This document shows positions 16,764-26,087 of a stretch of 64,000 bases of DNA, one piece after another (within the stretch, counting starts at the first letter, position 1; the number at the start of each line of letters is the position of its first letter). The stretch is from Rhizobiaceae bacterium. Its GTDB lineage: Bacteria > Pseudomonadota > Alphaproteobacteria > Rhizobiales > Rhizobiaceae. The notes below the pieces were generated by a model. That model saw only the letters and a list, made by a program, of their open reading frames with translations, had not been told where the DNA came from and made no database searches. The stretch covers positions 1 through 64,000 of the forward strand of contig JAMLJD010000008.1 of NCBI GenBank assembly GCA_023953775.1. Direction: 5' to 3'. Position numbers and translations under genes: made by a program.

Positions 16764-18257
16764 ATGCCGACGCGAAACGACACGGCCATTTGGTCCGGCC
16801 TGTTCAGGATATCGCCCGATTCCGGCCAGACGCTGCAGGCCCAGATCCGGCAGGCGGTTGTGGCCGCGATCCTCGACCGGCAGATCGCGGCGTCGATGCC
16901 GCTGCCGTCCTGCCGTACGCTGGCCGAGAAGCTGGGCGTCGCGCGCGGCACGGTGGTGCTGGCCTTCCAGCAACTGGTCGACCAGGGTTTCCTGATCGCG
17001 CGCGAACGCCGCGGCCACTTCGTCAATCCGGACGTGCTCGCGACGCCGGCCAAGCCGTCGCAGAAGGCGAAGCAGGCCGGCACGTCGGTCGACTGGAAGG
17101 CGCTGCGCAAGATCGCGGCGAGCGACATGCCGGATCCGATCAAGCAGGACAACTGGATCAAGTCGTCCTATCCCTTCGTCTACGGGCAGTTCGACCCGGG
17201 CCTGTTTCCGACCGCCGAGTGGCGCGAGTGCAACCGCATGGCGCTGGCGGTGCTGGAAATCCGGAACTGGGCCGCCGATGTGGTCGACCGCGACGACCCG
17301 CTGCTGATCGAGCAGATCCAGGCACGGCTTCTGCCGCGCCGGGGCATCTTCGCCAATCCCGAGGAGATCATCGTCACGCTTGGCGCGCAGAACGCGCTCT
17401 ACATGCTGGCGACGCTGCTGATGGCGCGCGGCTCGAAGGTGGCGATGGAGGACCCCGGCTATCCCGACGCGCGCTCGATCTTCAAGCTGGCGGGCGCCGA
17501 CGTGCGGCCGGTGCCGGTCGATCCGGGCGGGATCAGGACGGACGCGATCCCGGCCGATACGGGCTTCGTGTTCGTGACGCCGAACCACCAGTGCCCGACC
17601 ATGGTGCCGATGAGCGTGGCGCGGCGGCGCGCGCTTCTCGCCGACGCGGAAGCCAATGACCGCATCATCATCGAGGACGGTTATGACAGCCAGCTCTTCG
17701 ACGACGCACCGCAGCAGGCGCTGAAGGGAACCGACCGCAGCGGCCGGGTGATCTATGTCGGCTCGATGTCGAAGACGCTCGCACCGGGCCTGAGGCTCGG
17801 CTACATCGTCGCGTCCGCCGAACTCATCGCCGAATTGCGGGCGCTGCGCCGCTTCATGCTGCGCCATCCGCCGGCGAACAACCAGCGCGCCGTCGCGCTG
17901 TTCCTGTCGCTCGGCCATCACGACGCGCTGGTGCGCAAGCTGTCCGCCGCCTTTTCCGAACGGCGCGAGCGCCTGCTCAACGCGATATCTGCGTTCCTGC
18001 CGGAATGGCAGCCGACGCAGTCGCCCGGCGGGACGTCGGTCTGGCTCGAAGGGCCGGGCGGCGTCGACGCGCGCCTGATTTCGGAAGCCGCGCAGGCACG
18101 GAGCGTGCTGATCGAATCCGGAGAGCGGTTCTTCCACGAACCGCGCGGACGCACCAACTTCATGCGCCTGGGCATTTCGTCGATCGCACTCCAGCACATC
18201 GAGCCCGGCATCCGGGAGCTGGCAACGGCCGCGCGGCGGCGGCCGGCGGCCGCCTGA
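16764..18257 (+). CDS. MocR-family regulator (GntR winged helix fused to aminotransferase-like domain)
   Basis: A 497-residue regulator. Residues ~10-85 are a GntR winged helix (LPSCRTLAEKLGVARGTVVLAFQQL); residues ~130-497 resemble fold type I PLP aminotransferases, with the PLP-lysine motif YVGSMSKTLAPGLRLGYI and ITLGAQNAL-like cofactor segment. In this family PLP bound to that lysine senses an amine or amino acid rather than catalysing transamination. The ATG at 16764 is preceded by GGAGGA; an earlier in-frame ATG lacks a site. It is immediately upstream of an MttB-like methyltransferase, its likely target along with itself. Confidence 0.93.
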   Translation: MPTRNDTAIWSGLFRISPDSGQTLQAQIRQAVVAAILDRQIAASMPLPSCRTLAEKLGVARGTVVLAFQQLVDQGFLIARERRGHFVNPDVLATPAKPSQKAKQAGTSVDWKALRKIAASDMPDPIKQDNWIKSSYPFVYGQFDPGLFPTAEWRECNRMALAVLEIRNWAADVVDRDDPLLIEQIQARLLPRRGIFANPEEIIVTLGAQNALYMLATLLMARGSKVAMEDPGYPDARSIFKLAGADVRPVPVDPGGIRTDAIPADTGFVFVTPNHQCPTMVPMSVARRRALLADAEANDRIIIEDGYDSQLFDDAPQQALKGTDRSGRVIYVGSMSKTLAPGLRLGYIVASAELIAELRALRRFMLRHPPANNQRAVALFLSLGHHDALVRKLSAAFSERRERLLNAISAFLPEWQPTQSPGGTSVWLEGPGGVDARLISEAAQARSVLIESGERFFHEPRGRTNFMRLGISSIALQHIEPGIRELATAARRRPAAA

Positions 18258-18270
18258 CAGGCGATTTTCC

Positions 18271-18313
18271 TGGCACAAGGGGCGGAATTCCCTGGCCCAA
18301 ACAGTGGCCCAAT
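18271..18313 (+). promoter_or_regulatory. TGGCCCAA repeats upstream of MttB-like gene
   Basis: TGGCACAA (18271-18278), TGGCCCAA (18293-18300) and TGGCCCAAT (18305-18313), spaced 22 and 12 bp. The last differs from the reverse complement of ATTGGACCA, found before the MocR gene, at one of nine bases. They lie 74-115 bp before the methyltransferase start and are a candidate activation site for the MocR-type protein. Confidence 0.5.
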
Positions 18314-18386
18314 AGCCGCTGCATAGTTCGCCGAACGGGACCGGCCGACGCGGCCGCTACCGGCACGTCGAACCAAGGGGTGGCGG

Positions 18387-19964
18387 ATGTCCGAAGCTCT
18401 CGATGGCGTTGCCGCAGCACGCAGCCGGCGCTCGGGCGGCAGGGAGGCACGCCGGGCCCTCAGGTCCGCGCCACTCGCAGACGATGTCCGCCCGATCCGC
18501 TCCGGCCTCGAGGGCGGCCGTTACCAGCCGCTGTCACAAGCCGACCAGGAGCGGATCCACGAGGGCGTGCTGACGATCCTCGAGACCGTAGGCTTCGCGA
18601 ACGGCATTCCGAGCTGCATCGAAGCCTGCACGAAGGCGGGAGCCGTTTACGGCGACGACGGACGCCTGCGCTTTCCGCGCCGCCTCGTCGAGGAGACGAT
18701 CCGCACCGCGGCCCGCCACTTCACGCTCCACGCACAGGACCCGAAGCACGACATGGTGGTGCAGGGTCGCCGTGTCCACTACGGCACGGCAGGTGCGGCG
18801 GTGCATGTCGTCGACATCGAGAAACGCGAGTATCGCGAGTCGCTGCTGCAGGATATTTACGACGCGGCCCGCATCGTCGACGTGATGGACAACATCCATT
18901 TCTTCCAGCGCCCCATGGTGGCGCGCGACATGGTCGACCCCGCCGATCTCGACCTCAATACGCTCTATGCCTGCGTGACGGGCACCTCCAAGCATGTCGG
19001 GACGAGCTTCACGGTTGCCGAAAATGTCGGTCCGGCGCTGGAGATGCTCTACGCAATCGCCGGCGGCGAGGAGAATTTCCGTGCCCGGCCGTTCGTCTCG
19101 AACTCCAACTGCTTCGTCGTGCCACCGATGAAGTTCGCCGAAGACGCCTGCGGCGTTCTGGAAGCTTGCGTCAAAGGGGGGATCCCGATCCTGCTTCTGT
19201 CCGCCGGGCAGGCCGGAGCGACCGCGCCCGCCGCGATCGCCGGCGCCGTGGTGCAGGCCGTGGCGGAGGTCCTTGCCGGGCTCGTCTACGTCAATGCGCT
19301 CAAGCCCGGCCATCCGGCGATCTTCGGCACCTGGCCCTTCGTGTCGGACCTGCGCACCGGAGCGATGTCGGGCGGCTCCGGCGAACAGGCGCTGCTGACG
19401 GCGGCCTGCGCGCAGATGGCCCAGTTCTACGACCTGCCGGGCGGTTCGGCGGCCGGCATGGCCGACGGCAAGCTTCCCGACATCCAGTCGGGCTACGAGA
19501 AGGGCATTACCGACGTGATGGCCGGGCTGTCGGGCCTGAACCTCGTCTACGAATCGGCGGGCATGCATGCCTCGCTGCTCGGCTTCTGCCTCGAAAGCCT
19601 GATCGTCGACAACGACATGATCGGGCAATGCCTGCGTTGCGTACGCGGCATCGAAGTGTCGGACACGACGCTGTCACTGTCCTCCATCACCGATGTCTGC
19701 CTCAACGGTCCGGGCCACTATCTCGGCCACGCGCAGACGCTCGAACTGATGCAGACCGAATATTTCTACCCGGCAATCGCCGACCGGTTCAGCCCCAAGG
19801 AATGGGCGGAGAAAGGCAAGCCGGACATCCTGCAGCGGGCCGCGGCGGAGAAGCGCCGCATTCTGGACAGCCATTTTCCGCGGCATGTCCCGCGCGGAAT
19901 CGACGACGCGCTGAGGGCGCGGCACGCCAATATCTACCTGCCGCGCGAAGCCATCGGCTACTGA
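18387..19964 (+). CDS. MttB-superfamily methyltransferase (non-pyrrolysine)
   Basis: A 525-residue member of the trimethylamine methyltransferase MttB superfamily, whose members move methyl groups from quaternary or tertiary amines to a corrinoid protein. The TIM-barrel core includes GTAGAAVHVVD, FVSNSNCFVVPPMKFAEDAC, SAGQAGATAPA, GTWPFVSDLRTGAMSGGSGEQ and YESAGMHASLLG. The frame is uninterrupted, so there is no amber codon and no pyrrolysine; this places it with the betaine-type demethylases such as MtgB or MtxB rather than trimethylamine MttB. No corrinoid-protein gene is adjacent. GGGG about 8 bp upstream supports ATG 18387. Confidence 0.88.
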   Translation: MSEALDGVAAARSRRSGGREARRALRSAPLADDVRPIRSGLEGGRYQPLSQADQERIHEGVLTILETVGFANGIPSCIEACTKAGAVYGDDGRLRFPRRLVEETIRTAARHFTLHAQDPKHDMVVQGRRVHYGTAGAAVHVVDIEKREYRESLLQDIYDAARIVDVMDNIHFFQRPMVARDMVDPADLDLNTLYACVTGTSKHVGTSFTVAENVGPALEMLYAIAGGEENFRARPFVSNSNCFVVPPMKFAEDACGVLEACVKGGIPILLLSAGQAGATAPAAIAGAVVQAVAEVLAGLVYVNALKPGHPAIFGTWPFVSDLRTGAMSGGSGEQALLTAACAQMAQFYDLPGGSAAGMADGKLPDIQSGYEKGITDVMAGLSGLNLVYESAGMHASLLGFCLESLIVDNDMIGQCLRCVRGIEVSDTTLSLSSITDVCLNGPGHYLGHAQTLELMQTEYFYPAIADRFSPKEWAEKGKPDILQRAAAEKRRILDSHFPRHVPRGIDDALRARHANIYLPREAIGY

Positions 19965-19967
19965 GGC

Positions 19968-20345
19968 TCATTCCTCGTCGGCGCGAAGGTCGTACCGTTC
20001 CACGAGCGCGGGGCTGACCAGCTTCGCATGCAGGGCGAGCAGGACAAGGTCGGCATCGAAGCCGTCCTCCTCCAGCGCGGTTTCCAGCCGCCGCTCGGCT
20101 TCCGCGAGGCGTTCCTCGGCATTGGCTGCCGCGAACGGTCCGGGTCCGAGCACGCAGTAGCCGAAGAGGGTGGCTACGAACGGATAGGCATGCGGCGGCG
20201 GTTCGCCGTCGTCCGGCTGACGGTCCTTCATCAGATTGACCAGAGCGAGCTTGACGCCTTCCGGCACCAGGGCGGGGTGAAGGTCCACCTCGCGAAGTGC
20301 GGCGTCGAGGCTGCGCAGGTCCTCCGACCGGCCGAACCGGCCCAT
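19968..20345 (-). CDS. Conserved hypothetical protein of Hyphomicrobiales
   Basis: A 125-residue, mostly helical, acidic protein starting MGRFGRSEDLRSLDAALREV. I recognise it as a small protein conserved in rhizobial genomes but know no function. It has no signal peptide or membrane segment. A GTG at 20384 would add 13 residues directly after the dehydratase stop; the ATG at 20345 is preferred because homologues recalled begin M-G-x-F-G-R. It sits 39 bp downstream of the dehydratase and converges on the MttB-like gene with a 3-bp gap. Confidence 0.7.
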   Translation of the reverse strand: MGRFGRSEDLRSLDAALREVDLHPALVPEGVKLALVNLMKDRQPDDGEPPPHAYPFVATLFGYCVLGPGPFAAANAEERLAEAERRLETALEEDGFDADLVLLALHAKLVSPALVERYDLRADEE

Positions 20346-20384
20346 GAAACCCAGTGACGACCTACGGCGCGCCAAAGCCGCCAC

Positions 20385-22187
20385 TCAGTGATTGTTGCGG
20401 GGGACGCCGTTTCTGGCCGCCACCCGCTGATAGGCAACCGCCGGCTTGAGCACCATGCCCGCCGACAGCTGATCGACCATCGAGCGCTGGATTTCCTGCC
20501 AGGGCGTCTGGTGCTCGGGGAAACGGTAGCCGCCGGCATTCTGCAATTCCGCGCGGCGCCGGGTCAGCTCGTCATCGGTAATCAGGATGTCGGCCGTGCC
20601 TTTCCTGAGGTCGATACGCACCCGGTCGCCGGTCCTCAGCACTGCGAGACCGCCACCGACAGCTGCCTCCGGCGAAGCGTTGAGGATCGAAGGCGACCCC
20701 GACGTGCCCGACTGGCGCCCGTCACCGATGCAGGGGAGCGACTTGATCCCCTTGCGGATCAGATAGTCCGGCGGCTGCATGTTCACGACCTCCGCGCCGC
20801 CGGGGTAGCCCACCGGACCGGTGCCGCGCATGAAGAGTATGCTGTCGGCGTCGAGGCCGAGCGCAGGATCGTCGATGCGGGCGTGGTAGTCCTCCGGCCC
20901 CTCGAAAACCACCGCATTGCCTTCGAAGGCCTCCGGGTCGCGCGGGTTGGAGAGGTAGCGGTCCCTAAACTCGTCCGAGATCACGCTGGTCTTCATAATC
21001 GCGCTGTCGAACAGATTGCCCCTGAGATTGATGAAGCCGGCATTGGTCTTCAGCGGGTCGTCGACCGGGCGGATGACCGCGGTATCCAGATTGCGGACGT
21101 CGCGGCAATTCTCGGCGATCGTCCTGCCGTTCGCCGTCTTCGCGTCCGGGTGCGGCAACAGCCCTGCCTTGAGCAGTTCCGCGACGACGGCAGGAACGCC
21201 GCCCGCGTGATGGTAGTCCTCGCCGAGATATTCGCCCGCCGGCTGCAGATTGACCAGCAGCGGAATGGCGTGGCCGATCGCCTGCCAGTCGTCATTGTCG
21301 AGCGCGACTCCGAGGTGGCGCGCGATCGCGTTGAGATGGATGGGTGCGTTGGTCGACCCGCCGATCGCCGAGTTGACCACGATGGCGTTCTCGAACGCCT
21401 CGCGGGTCATGATGTCGGAGGGCTTGAGGTCCTCTCGGACCATCTCCACGATGCGCCGGCCGGTATGGTAGGCGATCTGGCCGCGCTCGCGATAGGGTGC
21501 GGGAATGGCGGCGGAACCAGGAAGCTGCATGCCCAGCGCCTCCGCCAGCGAGTTCATCGTCGTCGCGGTGCCCATCGTGTTGCAGTAACCGACCGAAGGC
21601 GCCGACGAGGCGACCCGGTCCATGAACTCGTCATAGTCGATCTCGCCCGCCGACAGCAGCTCGCGCGATTCCCACACGACGGTGCCGGAGCCGGTGCGCT
21701 TGCCCTCGTGCCAGCCATTGAGCATCGGGCCGACCGACAGCGCGATTGCCGGAATGTCGACGGTCGCGGCACCCATCAGCAGAGCCGGCGTGGTCTTGTC
21801 GCAGCCGACGGTCAGCACAACGCCGTCGAGGGGGTAGCCGTAGAGCACCTCGACCAGCGAAAGATAGGCCAGGTTTCGGTCAAGCGCGGCGGTCGGGCGC
21901 TTGCCGGTTTCCTGGATTGGATGGCAGGGGAACTCGAGCGCCAGACCGCCGGCGGCCACGATGCCCTCGCGCACGCGCTTGGCAAGCTCGACGTGGTGGC
22001 GGTTGCAGGGCGACAGGTCCGAACCCGTCTGCGCTATCCCGATGATCGGCTTGCCCGACTGCAACTCCTCGCGGGTCAGTCCGTAATTGAGATAACGCTC
22101 GAGATAGAGCGCCGTCATGCCCGGATCGGCCGGGTTGTCGAACCATTGTTGCGATCGAAGTTTCGTGGTGGCCTTGGCGCTGCTCAT
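20385..22187 (-). CDS. IlvD/Edd-family sugar-acid dehydratase (L-arabinonate dehydratase-like)
   Basis: A 600-residue Fe-S dehydratase acting on aldonic acids. The three probable [2Fe-2S] cysteines are in [19 protein letters not shown] (which also holds the carbamylated lysine site) and [15 protein letters not shown]; the catalytic serine lies in [11 protein letters not shown]. The YCNTMG form and N-terminal RSQQWFDNP match L-arabinonate/D-xylonate dehydratases rather than IlvD, which has GSCSGMYTANSM. ATG 22187 is chosen over 22238 because GGAG lies 7 bp upstream. No other sugar-acid genes are adjacent, so the exact substrate is unresolved. Confidence 0.88.
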   Translation of the reverse strand: MSSAKATTKLRSQQWFDNPADPGMTALYLERYLNYGLTREELQSGKPIIGIAQTGSDLSPCNRHHVELAKRVREGIVAAGGLALEFPCHPIQETGKRPTAALDRNLAYLSLVEVLYGYPLDGVVLTVGCDKTTPALLMGAATVDIPAIALSVGPMLNGWHEGKRTGSGTVVWESRELLSAGEIDYDEFMDRVASSAPSVGYCNTMGTATTMNSLAEALGMQLPGSAAIPAPYRERGQIAYHTGRRIVEMVREDLKPSDIMTREAFENAIVVNSAIGGSTNAPIHLNAIARHLGVALDNDDWQAIGHAIPLLVNLQPAGEYLGEDYHHAGGVPAVVAELLKAGLLPHPDAKTANGRTIAENCRDVRNLDTAVIRPVDDPLKTNAGFINLRGNLFDSAIMKTSVISDEFRDRYLSNPRDPEAFEGNAVVFEGPEDYHARIDDPALGLDADSILFMRGTGPVGYPGGAEVVNMQPPDYLIRKGIKSLPCIGDGRQSGTSGSPSILNASPEAAVGGGLAVLRTGDRVRIDLRKGTADILITDDELTRRRAELQNAGGYRFPEHQTPWQEIQRSMVDQLSAGMVLKPAVAYQRVAARNGVPRNNH

Positions 22188-22324
22188 ATCATTCTCCAGA
22201 AGACACCGGACGATAGGGTTTCGGCCGTGACGCGGCAAGCCTGCGATCCGGCCCTGTCTTTGGTAGAATGGACTTTCGACCCCGCGTAAGCTACCTCACG
22301 GACCCGCAAGCAGGGAGAGCGTCA

Positions 22325-22774
22325 ATGGCAGTCAACATGGATGGCGAAGAGCGGATCGATGCACCGATCGGCAAGGTCTGGGAGGCGCTCAACGATCCCG
22401 AAATCCTGAAGGCCTGCATTCCGGGCTGCGAGAGCCTCGACAAGAAGTCGGAACGCGAACTGGCGGCAACCGTGGCACTGAAGATCGGGCCCATCAAGGC
22501 GCGGTTCAACGGCGAGGTCGAACTGAAGAATCTGAAACCGCCGCACTCCTACACGATCGAGGGCGAGGGCAAGGGCGGCATCGCCGGCTTCGCCAAGGGC
22601 GGCGCCGACGTCGTCCTGAAAGAAGACGGCGACGGAACCATCCTGTCCTACACGGCAAAAGCCGATGTCGGCGGCAAGATGGCCCAGCTTGGCAGTCGGC
22701 TGATCCAGTCGACATCCAAGAAACTTGCAGCGCAGTTCTTCGCCGACTTCAACAAGAAGGTAAGCGGCGACTGA
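22325..22774 (+). CDS. CoxG-like SRPBCC-fold protein
   Basis: A 149-residue protein of the CoxG (carbon monoxide dehydrogenase subunit G) family in the START/SRPBCC superfamily. Landmarks are MDGEERIDAPIGKVWEALNDPEILKACIPGCES at the N-terminus and GKMAQLGSRLIQSTSKKLAAQFF at the C-terminus. CoxG helps anchor or mature molybdenum hydroxylases, but no such enzyme is present nearby, so this copy stands alone. ATG 22325 has AGGGAG upstream. It is divergent from the dehydratase and convergent with the cytosine deaminase remnant. Confidence 0.87.
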   Translation: MAVNMDGEERIDAPIGKVWEALNDPEILKACIPGCESLDKKSERELAATVALKIGPIKARFNGEVELKNLKPPHSYTIEGEGKGGIAGFAKGGADVVLKEDGDGTILSYTAKADVGGKMAQLGSRLIQSTSKKLAAQFFADFNKKVSGD

Positions 22775-22781
22775 CATTCAA

Positions 22782-22797
22782 CCGGGCAGGTGCCCGG
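22782..22797. terminator. Hairpin between convergent coxG-like and codA genes
   Basis: CCGGGC and GCCCGG arms around AGGT form a compact stem 8 bp after the CoxG-like stop codon. It lies between converging genes and lacks a U-run. Confidence 0.45.
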
Positions 22798-22820
22798 CAT
22801 CGGTCCGTCGAGCCGGCGGA

Positions 22821-24100
22821 TCAGGGGGTGAAGCGCCGCGACACCGCCGCCGGACGGCCAGCCAGTGTCAATCGCGCGGGTGCCCTGTCGCGCTCCGAAA
22901 CCAGCCTGCCCGAGGCGATCACCGCAAGACGGGGCGCACGCAGGCGGACCGCCTCGATCGGATCGCCCGCGTCGAGCACGACGAGGCTGGCCTTCTTGCC
23001 GACGGCGAGGCCGTAATCGTCGAGCCCCATGATGGCGGCGTTCTCCGACGTCACCATCTCGAAGCATCTGCGCATGTCGGCCGGGCTCGACATCTGCGCG
23101 ACATGCAGGCCCATGAAGGCGACGTCGAGCATGTCGGCGGTCCCAAGCGAGTACCAGGGATCGAGCACGCAATCCTGGCCGAAGCCGACGCGAATTCCGA
23201 GCGCCTGCATCTCCTTCACGCGGTGAGCCCGCGGCGCTTGGGGAACGTGTCGTGGCGTCCCTGCAGCATGATGTTGATGAGCGGGTTGGGGATGGCAGCG
23301 ACGCCGGCTTCCGCCATCAGCGGCAGCAGCTTCGAGACATAATAGTTGTCCATCGAGTGCATCGAGGTGAGGTGCGATCCGGCAACGCGGCCGCCGAGGC
23401 CGAGACGCCGCGTCTCAAAGGCGAGCTGCTCGATATGGCGCGACATCGGATCGTCGGTCTCGTCGCAATGCATGTCGACCATCAGGCCGCGCGCGGCGGC
23501 GATCTCGCACAGTTCGGTGACGGAGCGCGTCCCGTCGGCCATGGTGCGCTCGAAATGCGGAATGCCGCCGACCACGTCGACGCCCATGTCCAGCGCACGA
23601 ATGGTGCAGTCGCGCGCGGCCGGCGACCGGTAGAAGCCATCCTGCGGGAAGGCGACCAGCTGCAGGTCGATATGGTCGCGGACCTTGTCGCGCACCGACA
23701 GGAGCGCTTCGACACCCTTCAGCCCGTGCTCGTCGGAGGTGTCGACATGGCTGCGGATCGCAAGCAGGCCCATCGAGACAGCCCAGTCGCAATAGTCGAG
23801 GGCGCGAGCCTCGATCTCGTCGACGGTCTGGAGCGGCTTCAATTCGCCCCACAGCGCAATGCCCTCGAGCAGCGTGCCAGACGCATTGATGCGCGGCGTG
23901 CCGTAGGAGAGCGTTGCGTCCATGTGGAAATGCGGGTCGACGAAGGGCGGCGCGACGAGACAGCCCGACGCGTCGACAATCTGCCCGGCCTCGGCGTCGA
24001 TTGCCGGCTCGACGGCGGCGATGCGACCCTTGGCGATCGCAATGTCGGCGGCCCGGCCGTCCGGCAGGACGCCGCCCCTGACGATCAGGTCGAAGCTCAT
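22821..24100 (-). pseudogene. codA: Cytosine deaminase-like amidohydrolase, interrupted by a frameshift
   Basis: Together the two frames make ~426 residues, the normal CodA length. Frame A (24100-23216, 294 aa) starts MSFDLIVRGG and holds the HFHMDATL metal site, HCDE and SHLTSMHS. After PKRRGLT it runs into a TGA. Frame B (to 22821) continues the family sequence as VKEMQALGIRVGFGQDCVLDPWYSLGT, including the metal-binding Asp. The family has T-R-V-K here; one C is missing from ACC(C)GCGTG at about 23219. Neither half has a full active site. A GTG overlaps the TGA (GTGA), but it has no Shine-Dalgarno site. It is the last gene of a nucleoside-type ABC operon. Real loss or sequencing error are both possible. 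Confidence 0.8.
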
Positions 24101-25041
24101 CTCTCTCCTTTCTGGTAGGGGATCATCAACGCCTTGGGATAGGTCGCACGGCGGGCGACGAGGATCAGCGCCAGGATCGACAGCACATAGGGCATCATCA
24201 GGAAGATCTGGTAGGGGATGGCGCCGCCGGTGAGCTGCTGGAGCCTGATCTGGTAGGCGTCGAATGCGGCGAACAGGATCGCGCCGAGCAGGGCCTTGCC
24301 CGGACGCCACGATCCAAACACGACCAGCGCGATGCAGATCCAGCCGCGGCCGTTGATCATCTCGAAGAAGAAGGAGTTGAAGGCGGACATGGTGAGGAAG
24401 GCGCCGCCGATCGCCATCAGCGCGCTACCGGCCATCACCGCGCCGATGCGGATGACGGCGACGCTGATGCCCTGCGCCTCTACCGCGGCCGGGTTCTCGC
24501 CCGCCGCGCGGACGGCGAGGCCGAGCGGGGTGCGGTAGAGGATCCAGGCGGTGAGCGCGACGACGACGAAGGCGAGGTAGGTCAGCGGCGTCTGCGCGAA
24601 CAGGGCCGGGCCGACGACGGGGATGTCGGAGAGAACCGGTATCGGCAGCGGCTGGAACGCCTCGATCTTGGGCGGCGACGTCACCTCGGGCAGGACGATG
24701 CGGTAGGTGAAATAGGTGAGGCTGGTGGCGAGCAGCGTGATGCCGATGCCGACGACGTGCTGCGACAGGCCGAGCGGTACCGTGAGCGTTGCATGCAGCA
24801 GGCCGAAGGCCGCACCGGCGAGCGCCGCCACCAGTACGCCGAACCACAGATCGCCGCCGGCATAGACCGTGACCCAGCCGGCGAAGGCGCCCGCGACCAT
24901 GATGCCCTCGATGCCGAGGTTGAGCACGCCCGCTCGCTCGCAGATCAGCTCGCCCATTGTCGCGAAGATCAGCGGCGAGGCGATGCGGATCGCGGCGACC
25001 CAGAAGGATGCGGTGAGCAGGATGTCGAAGGCTTCCATCAT
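24097..25041 (-). CDS. Nucleoside-type ABC transporter permease
   Basis: A 314-residue inner-membrane protein of the branched-chain/YufQ/NupQ-like permease family. Many hydrophobic helices are present, with family segments GELICERAGVLNLGIEGIMVAGAF near the start and AVRAAGENPAAVEAQGISV before the ATPase contact. The ATG at 25041 overlaps the stop of the preceding permease, and its TGA overlaps the codA ATG, both by 4 bp, so translation of the cluster is tightly coupled. Such permeases import purine or pyrimidine nucleosides or bases with a BMP-type binding protein. Confidence 0.92.
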   Translation of the reverse strand: MMEAFDILLTASFWVAAIRIASPLIFATMGELICERAGVLNLGIEGIMVAGAFAGWVTVYAGGDLWFGVLVAALAGAAFGLLHATLTVPLGLSQHVVGIGITLLATSLTYFTYRIVLPEVTSPPKIEAFQPLPIPVLSDIPVVGPALFAQTPLTYLAFVVVALTAWILYRTPLGLAVRAAGENPAAVEAQGISVAVIRIGAVMAGSALMAIGGAFLTMSAFNSFFFEMINGRGWICIALVVFGSWRPGKALLGAILFAAFDAYQIRLQQLTGGAIPYQIFLMMPYVLSILALILVARRATYPKALMIPYQKGER

Positions 25042-26087
25042 CGCCACCTCACCCGGAACCGCGTCAGCATGACCGCCACGACCATGGTCAGCAGGGCGGT
25101 CGCGACCATGACGTCGGCGATGTAGCTGGGCACGCCGGCGGCGCGGCTCATGGCGTCGGCGCCGACGAATATACCGGCGACGAAGATCGCGGCGATGACC
25201 ACGCCGAGCGGATTGAGCAGCGCCAGCATCGCCACCACGATGCCGGTGTAGCCATAGCCCGGCGACAGATCGAGCGTCAGGTTGCCCTTGAGGCCGGCGA
25301 CCTCGGAGAAGCCGGCCAGCGCCGCCAGCCCGCCCGACAGGAGCGCCGTCTTCATGAGGATGCGGTTGACCGGCATGCCGGCAAAGCGCGCGGCCTCGGG
25401 ATTGTGGCCGACGGCGCGCATCTCGTAGCCGAACACGGTCTTCTTCATGATCACCCAGGTCGCGGCCGCCGCCGCAAGCGCAATCACGAAGCCGAAATGC
25501 AGGCGCTTGCCCTGGATCAGTCGCGGCAGTTGCGCTTCGGCGATGACCTTCTTGGTCTGCGGCCAGCCGAGGCCCATCGGGTCCTTCAGCGGTCCCTCGA
25601 GAAGAAGCGAGACGAAGAGCAGCACGATGAAGTTCAGGAGCAGCGTCGTCACCACCTCGTCGACACCGAAGCGGACCTTGAGCGCGGCCGGGCCGAGCAG
25701 CAGCAAGGCGCCAGCGGCCATCGCGGCGATCATGATGAGCGGGATAAGGATCGGCGCCGGCAGCGGCAGGGCGCCGGTCCCGAGAACGATCGTCATCACC
25801 GCGCCGATATAGAGCTGCGCCTCGGCGCCGATGTTCCACAGCTTGGCGCGGAAGGCGACCGCGACGGCAAGACCTGTGAAGATAAGCGGCGTGGCCCGCG
25901 TCAGCGTCTCGACCAGCGCGAACTGCGACCCGGCCGCGCCCTTGGCGACCAGATAGATCACCGAGAAGGGTGACGCGCCGGCAGCAAGCACCAGAAGCGA
26001 TGCGAACAGCACGGTGACGAGGACCGCGCCCGCGGGATAGGCCAGCGTCTCGACCATGGTCGGTGACGGTTTCGGCTCAAGCCGCAT
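25038..26087 (-). CDS. Nucleoside-type ABC transporter permease
   Basis: A 349-residue YufP/NupP-like permease, heteromeric partner of the 24097-25041 product. It contains TLTRATPLIFTGLAVAVAFRAKLWNIGAEAQ, a hallmark of this branch, and AVGHNPEAARFAGMPVNRI before the coupling region. ATG 26087 is selected because GGGGGAG lies 7 bp upstream; it then overlaps the ATPase gene end by 11 bp. An earlier ATG at 26114 would add nine residues. Confidence 0.9.
   Translation of the reverse strand: MRLEPKPSPTMVETLAYPAGAVLVTVLFASLLVLAAGASPFSVIYLVAKGAAGSQFALVETLTRATPLIFTGLAVAVAFRAKLWNIGAEAQLYIGAVMTIVLGTGALPLPAPILIPLIMIAAMAAGALLLLGPAALKVRFGVDEVVTTLLLNFIVLLFVSLLLEGPLKDPMGLGWPQTKKVIAEAQLPRLIQGKRLHFGFVIALAAAAATWVIMKKTVFGYEMRAVGHNPEAARFAGMPVNRILMKTALLSGGLAALAGFSEVAGLKGNLTLDLSPGYGYTGIVVAMLALLNPLGVVIAAIFVAGIFVGADAMSRAAGVPSYIADVMVATALLTMVVAVMLTRFRVRWR

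Noticed and set aside
18387-19964. Pyrrolysine-containing MttB
   Set aside because: The frame has no in-frame TAG; the protein reads through to its normal end, so no pyrrolysine is involved.
20346-20384. GTG 20384 as the start of the hypothetical gene downstream of the dehydratase
   Set aside because: It has no ribosome site and adds a low-complexity Arg-rich stretch; ATG 20345 gives the family-like N-terminus.
23216-23219. Programmed frameshift in codA
   Set aside because: There is no slippery heptamer or downstream pseudoknot visible at the junction; simple one-base loss or sequencing error is more likely.
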